From Cytophagales bacterium (GTDB lineage: Bacteria; Bacteroidota; Bacteroidia; Cytophagales; Spirosomataceae): a stretch of 8,590 nucleotides of DNA. The stretch is taken from the NCBI GenBank assembly GCA_013205605.1, contig JABMMK010000209.1, forward strand, positions 1 through 8,590, written 5' to 3'. Position 1 is the first letter of the stretch. The number at the start of each line of letters is the position of its first letter. Positions 7,419-8,590 of the stretch are shown one piece after another. The position numbers and the translations under genes are program-made. The notes below the pieces were generated by a model. That model was not told the DNA's origin and searched no databases. It saw only the letters and a list, made by a program, of their open reading frames with translations.

Positions 7419-8305
7419 TCTTTCTTCAAAAAGATCCATACACGATAACCCGCATTTTTGATGTGTACCCAAAAAGGAATTTTGGGCTCTAGCAATGCCT
7501 CGTCAAAAGCAAGGCCTCTACGCAAATAATATTTCGACAACGTAGAAGAGGTCATCCCCCATTTCTGGATAAATTGATAATATCCTTTGTTTTGCTTCAC
7601 TCGTTTGACCGAAATAGATCCAAAATGATACACCCGACTTGCCCCCAATCCCTTAAATAAACGCACTCCCTGATTCCACAACTTCATCGAAAAATCGGGG
7701 TCAGAATACATGCCCGGGGAAAACTCGACAGAATACCCACCAACTAAATCCCAGAGATTTTTATGGACAACATTAGGAGGCCAAGTGCTTCCCTGCCAGT
7801 CTTGAAATTCAAATTGACGATAAGTATCATTTAGTTTCTCTTCTTGAAAATTTTCAATACTCATACCAAAATCCGCTTCTATCGAACAAGTACTTTGGGC
7901 TCTTGGCTCAATCATCGTGGAGGAAAAAAAGAATTTTTGCGTCCCACAGGAATCAATTTCTCGCTTTAACTCAGCATCCCAACCCGCTAACACATACATA
8001 TCATCGTTCAGGTACAATAAATAATTGGCGTTTGCCAATGTCCTCATGGCATTCATGGCATGACAAACGCCTACATTTTTATAGCTGTACGAAAATGCAA
8101 TATCTTCCTGAGCCTCCACCCATTCTTTGGAACCGTCATTCGATTCATTCAAATGAACGATTAATTCAAAGGGAACCACAGAATGTTTCCTAATGCTATT
8201 GATGCACAAAGTAAGGTATGGGAGATTATTCCAGCTCGGAATTAAGATGGAGAAATAGGGTAAGGCCAACTTCCTTTTGGCCGGAAAATAGTGTATTTCT
8301 TCCAT
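7412..8305 (-). CDS. Family 2 glycosyltransferase
   Basis: This is a 297-residue soluble GT-A fold enzyme. FSILIPSWNNLPYL (18-31) is the N-terminal nucleotide-binding strand, followed by ELIVHLNESNDGSKEW (47-62) and KNVGVCHAMNAM (76-87). The metal-binding DXD equivalent is N100-D101-D102 in YLYLNDDMYVLAGW-type context. SDPDFSMKLW (201-210, with D202 and D204) and H227 in VYHFGSISVKR match the acceptor-side acidic motif and the late metal-ligand histidine of GT2 and polypeptide GalNAc-transferase-like enzymes. The sugar is unknown. The ATG follows directly after the TAG stop of the upstream GT gene, with no spacer, so translation is probably coupled and the two enzymes likely serve the same glycan. 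Its 3' end overlaps the convergent GT2 gene. Confidence 0.85.
   Translation of the reverse strand: MEEIHYFPAKRKLALPYFSILIPSWNNLPYLTLCINSIRKHSVVPFELIVHLNESNDGSKEWVEAQEDIAFSYSYKNVGVCHAMNAMRTLANANYLLYLNDDMYVLAGWDAELKREIDSCGTQKFFFSSTMIEPRAQSTCSIEADFGMSIENFQEEKLNDTYRQFEFQDWQGSTWPPNVVHKNLWDLVGGYSVEFSPGMYSDPDFSMKLWNQGVRLFKGLGASRVYHFGSISVKRVKQNKGYYQFIQKWGMTSSTLSKYYLRRGLAFDEALLEPKIPFWVHIKNAGYRVWIFLKKDQ
7417..7436. terminator. Small stem-loop at the junction of two convergent glycosyltransferase genes
   Basis: GATCTTT at 7417-7423 and AAAGATC at 7430-7436 form a perfect 7-bp inverted repeat around a 6-base loop. It begins inside the stop codon of the + strand gene and covers the last codons of the - strand gene. 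It is AT-rich and no clear U-run follows on either strand, so termination is uncertain; it could instead shield transcript 3' ends. Confidence 0.3.
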
Positions 8306-8590
8306 CTAAATACGCTGATAGTTTTTATATTCCCCGATTCGCCAACCCGTCCAATCGGCAATTTTTTGCAAGACTTTTCGACGTAAACTCATCTTAGAAC
8401 GAAGGACCGCTGGATCAAAATCAAAGTCCCAATTTTGTGCCTTAATGCGAGAAAGGGAAACGTTGGGATGCGTACCTGTAAACCTAATTAGCCTTTCAGC
8501 ATTTCCAAAATCAAATTCATAATCCGCTGGGACGTTTTCCGCAAGCCAAGCATCATCATGGTAAAACTGTGTAAAATTTCTCACTTTTTG
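8306..8590 (-). CDS. C-terminal part of a glycosyltransferase, probably GT2 (5' end beyond the window)
   Basis: The reading frame is open to the right edge (94 codons visible plus a TAG stop), so this is a truncated view. A GTG at 8584 is not a convincing start, as the frame stays open beyond it. The visible part lacks a catalytic core but has the tail I associate with Bacteroidota GT2 proteins: FYHDDAWLAENV near the start, GTHPNVSLSRI in the middle, then NWDFDFDP, a basic stretch, and a terminal TGWRIGEYKNY. In full-length relatives this tail follows a GT-A domain of roughly 250-300 residues. Its stop is directly followed by the ATG of the next glycosyltransferase, indicating an operon running leftward from outside the window. 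The assignment rests on tail similarity recalled from the family, not on catalytic motifs. Confidence 0.65.
   Translation of the reverse strand, partial: QKVRNFTQFYHDDAWLAENVPADYEFDFGNAERLIRFTGTHPNVSLSRIKAQNWDFDFDPAVLRSKMSLRRKVLQKIADWTGWRIGEYKNYQRI

Noticed and set aside
7903..8193. 96-codon + strand open frame within the - strand glycosyltransferase gene
   Set aside because: Antisense to a gene with clear GT2 motifs and without a recognisable product of its own.
8306..8584. A complete small protein starting at GTG 8584
   Set aside because: The frame is open to the window edge and the sequence resembles only the tail of a longer GT2 protein, so a truncated gene is the better reading.

Overview
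The window looks like chromosomal DNA of a Bacteroidota bacterium, probably a Cytophagales-like free-living or aquatic species. The grounds are AT-rich intergenic DNA, no recognisable Shine-Dalgarno sequence before any start codon, and two exact matches to the Bacteroidota promoter element TAnnTTTG (31-38 on +, 4548-4555 on -). The protein types also fit: a secreted TlpA-like thioredoxin protein with a beta-rich N-terminal half, an NhaD-type antiporter, a subgroup Ib-like aspartate aminotransferase, and GT2 glycosyltransferases ending in a GTHP...GEYKNY tail. The genus assignment is inference. I see no tRNA, rRNA, CRISPR array, insertion sequence or phage gene. About 96% of the window is coding.

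Layout, left to right. (1) A + strand pair starts from a promoter at the left edge: a secreted thioredoxin-fold oxidoreductase (56-1294) and a membrane PAP2 phosphatase (1291-1989), coupled by an ATGA overlap. (2) A - strand block follows, read right to left: an MsbA-like ABC exporter (6429-4600, TTG start), an aspartate aminotransferase (4515-3313) with its own promoter and an intrinsic terminator, and an NhaD Na+/H+ antiporter (3245-1986) whose start codon lies just 14 nt beyond that terminator hairpin. The antiporter and PAP2 genes converge and share 4 bases at their stop codons. (3) A glycosyltransferase region starts after an 80-bp divergent spacer. A GT2 gene on + (6510-7418) converges, with a 7-bp overlap, on a - strand pair of GT2 genes (8305-7412 and the truncated 8590-8306) that abut with no gap.

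Functionally the window mixes housekeeping metabolism (transamination), ion homeostasis (NhaD) and envelope biology. The envelope part comprises periplasmic thiol redox, lipid phosphate hydrolysis, an ABC lipid or glycolipid flippase candidate, and three glycosyltransferases probably acting on LPS, O-antigen or another surface glycan. The right edge is probably the start of a larger polysaccharide locus. No clearly new system is visible. The most notable signals are the terminator pressed against the nhaD start, a two-copy internal repeat in the N-terminal half of the thioredoxin protein, the TTG start of the ABC exporter, and the two overlapping convergent gene ends.
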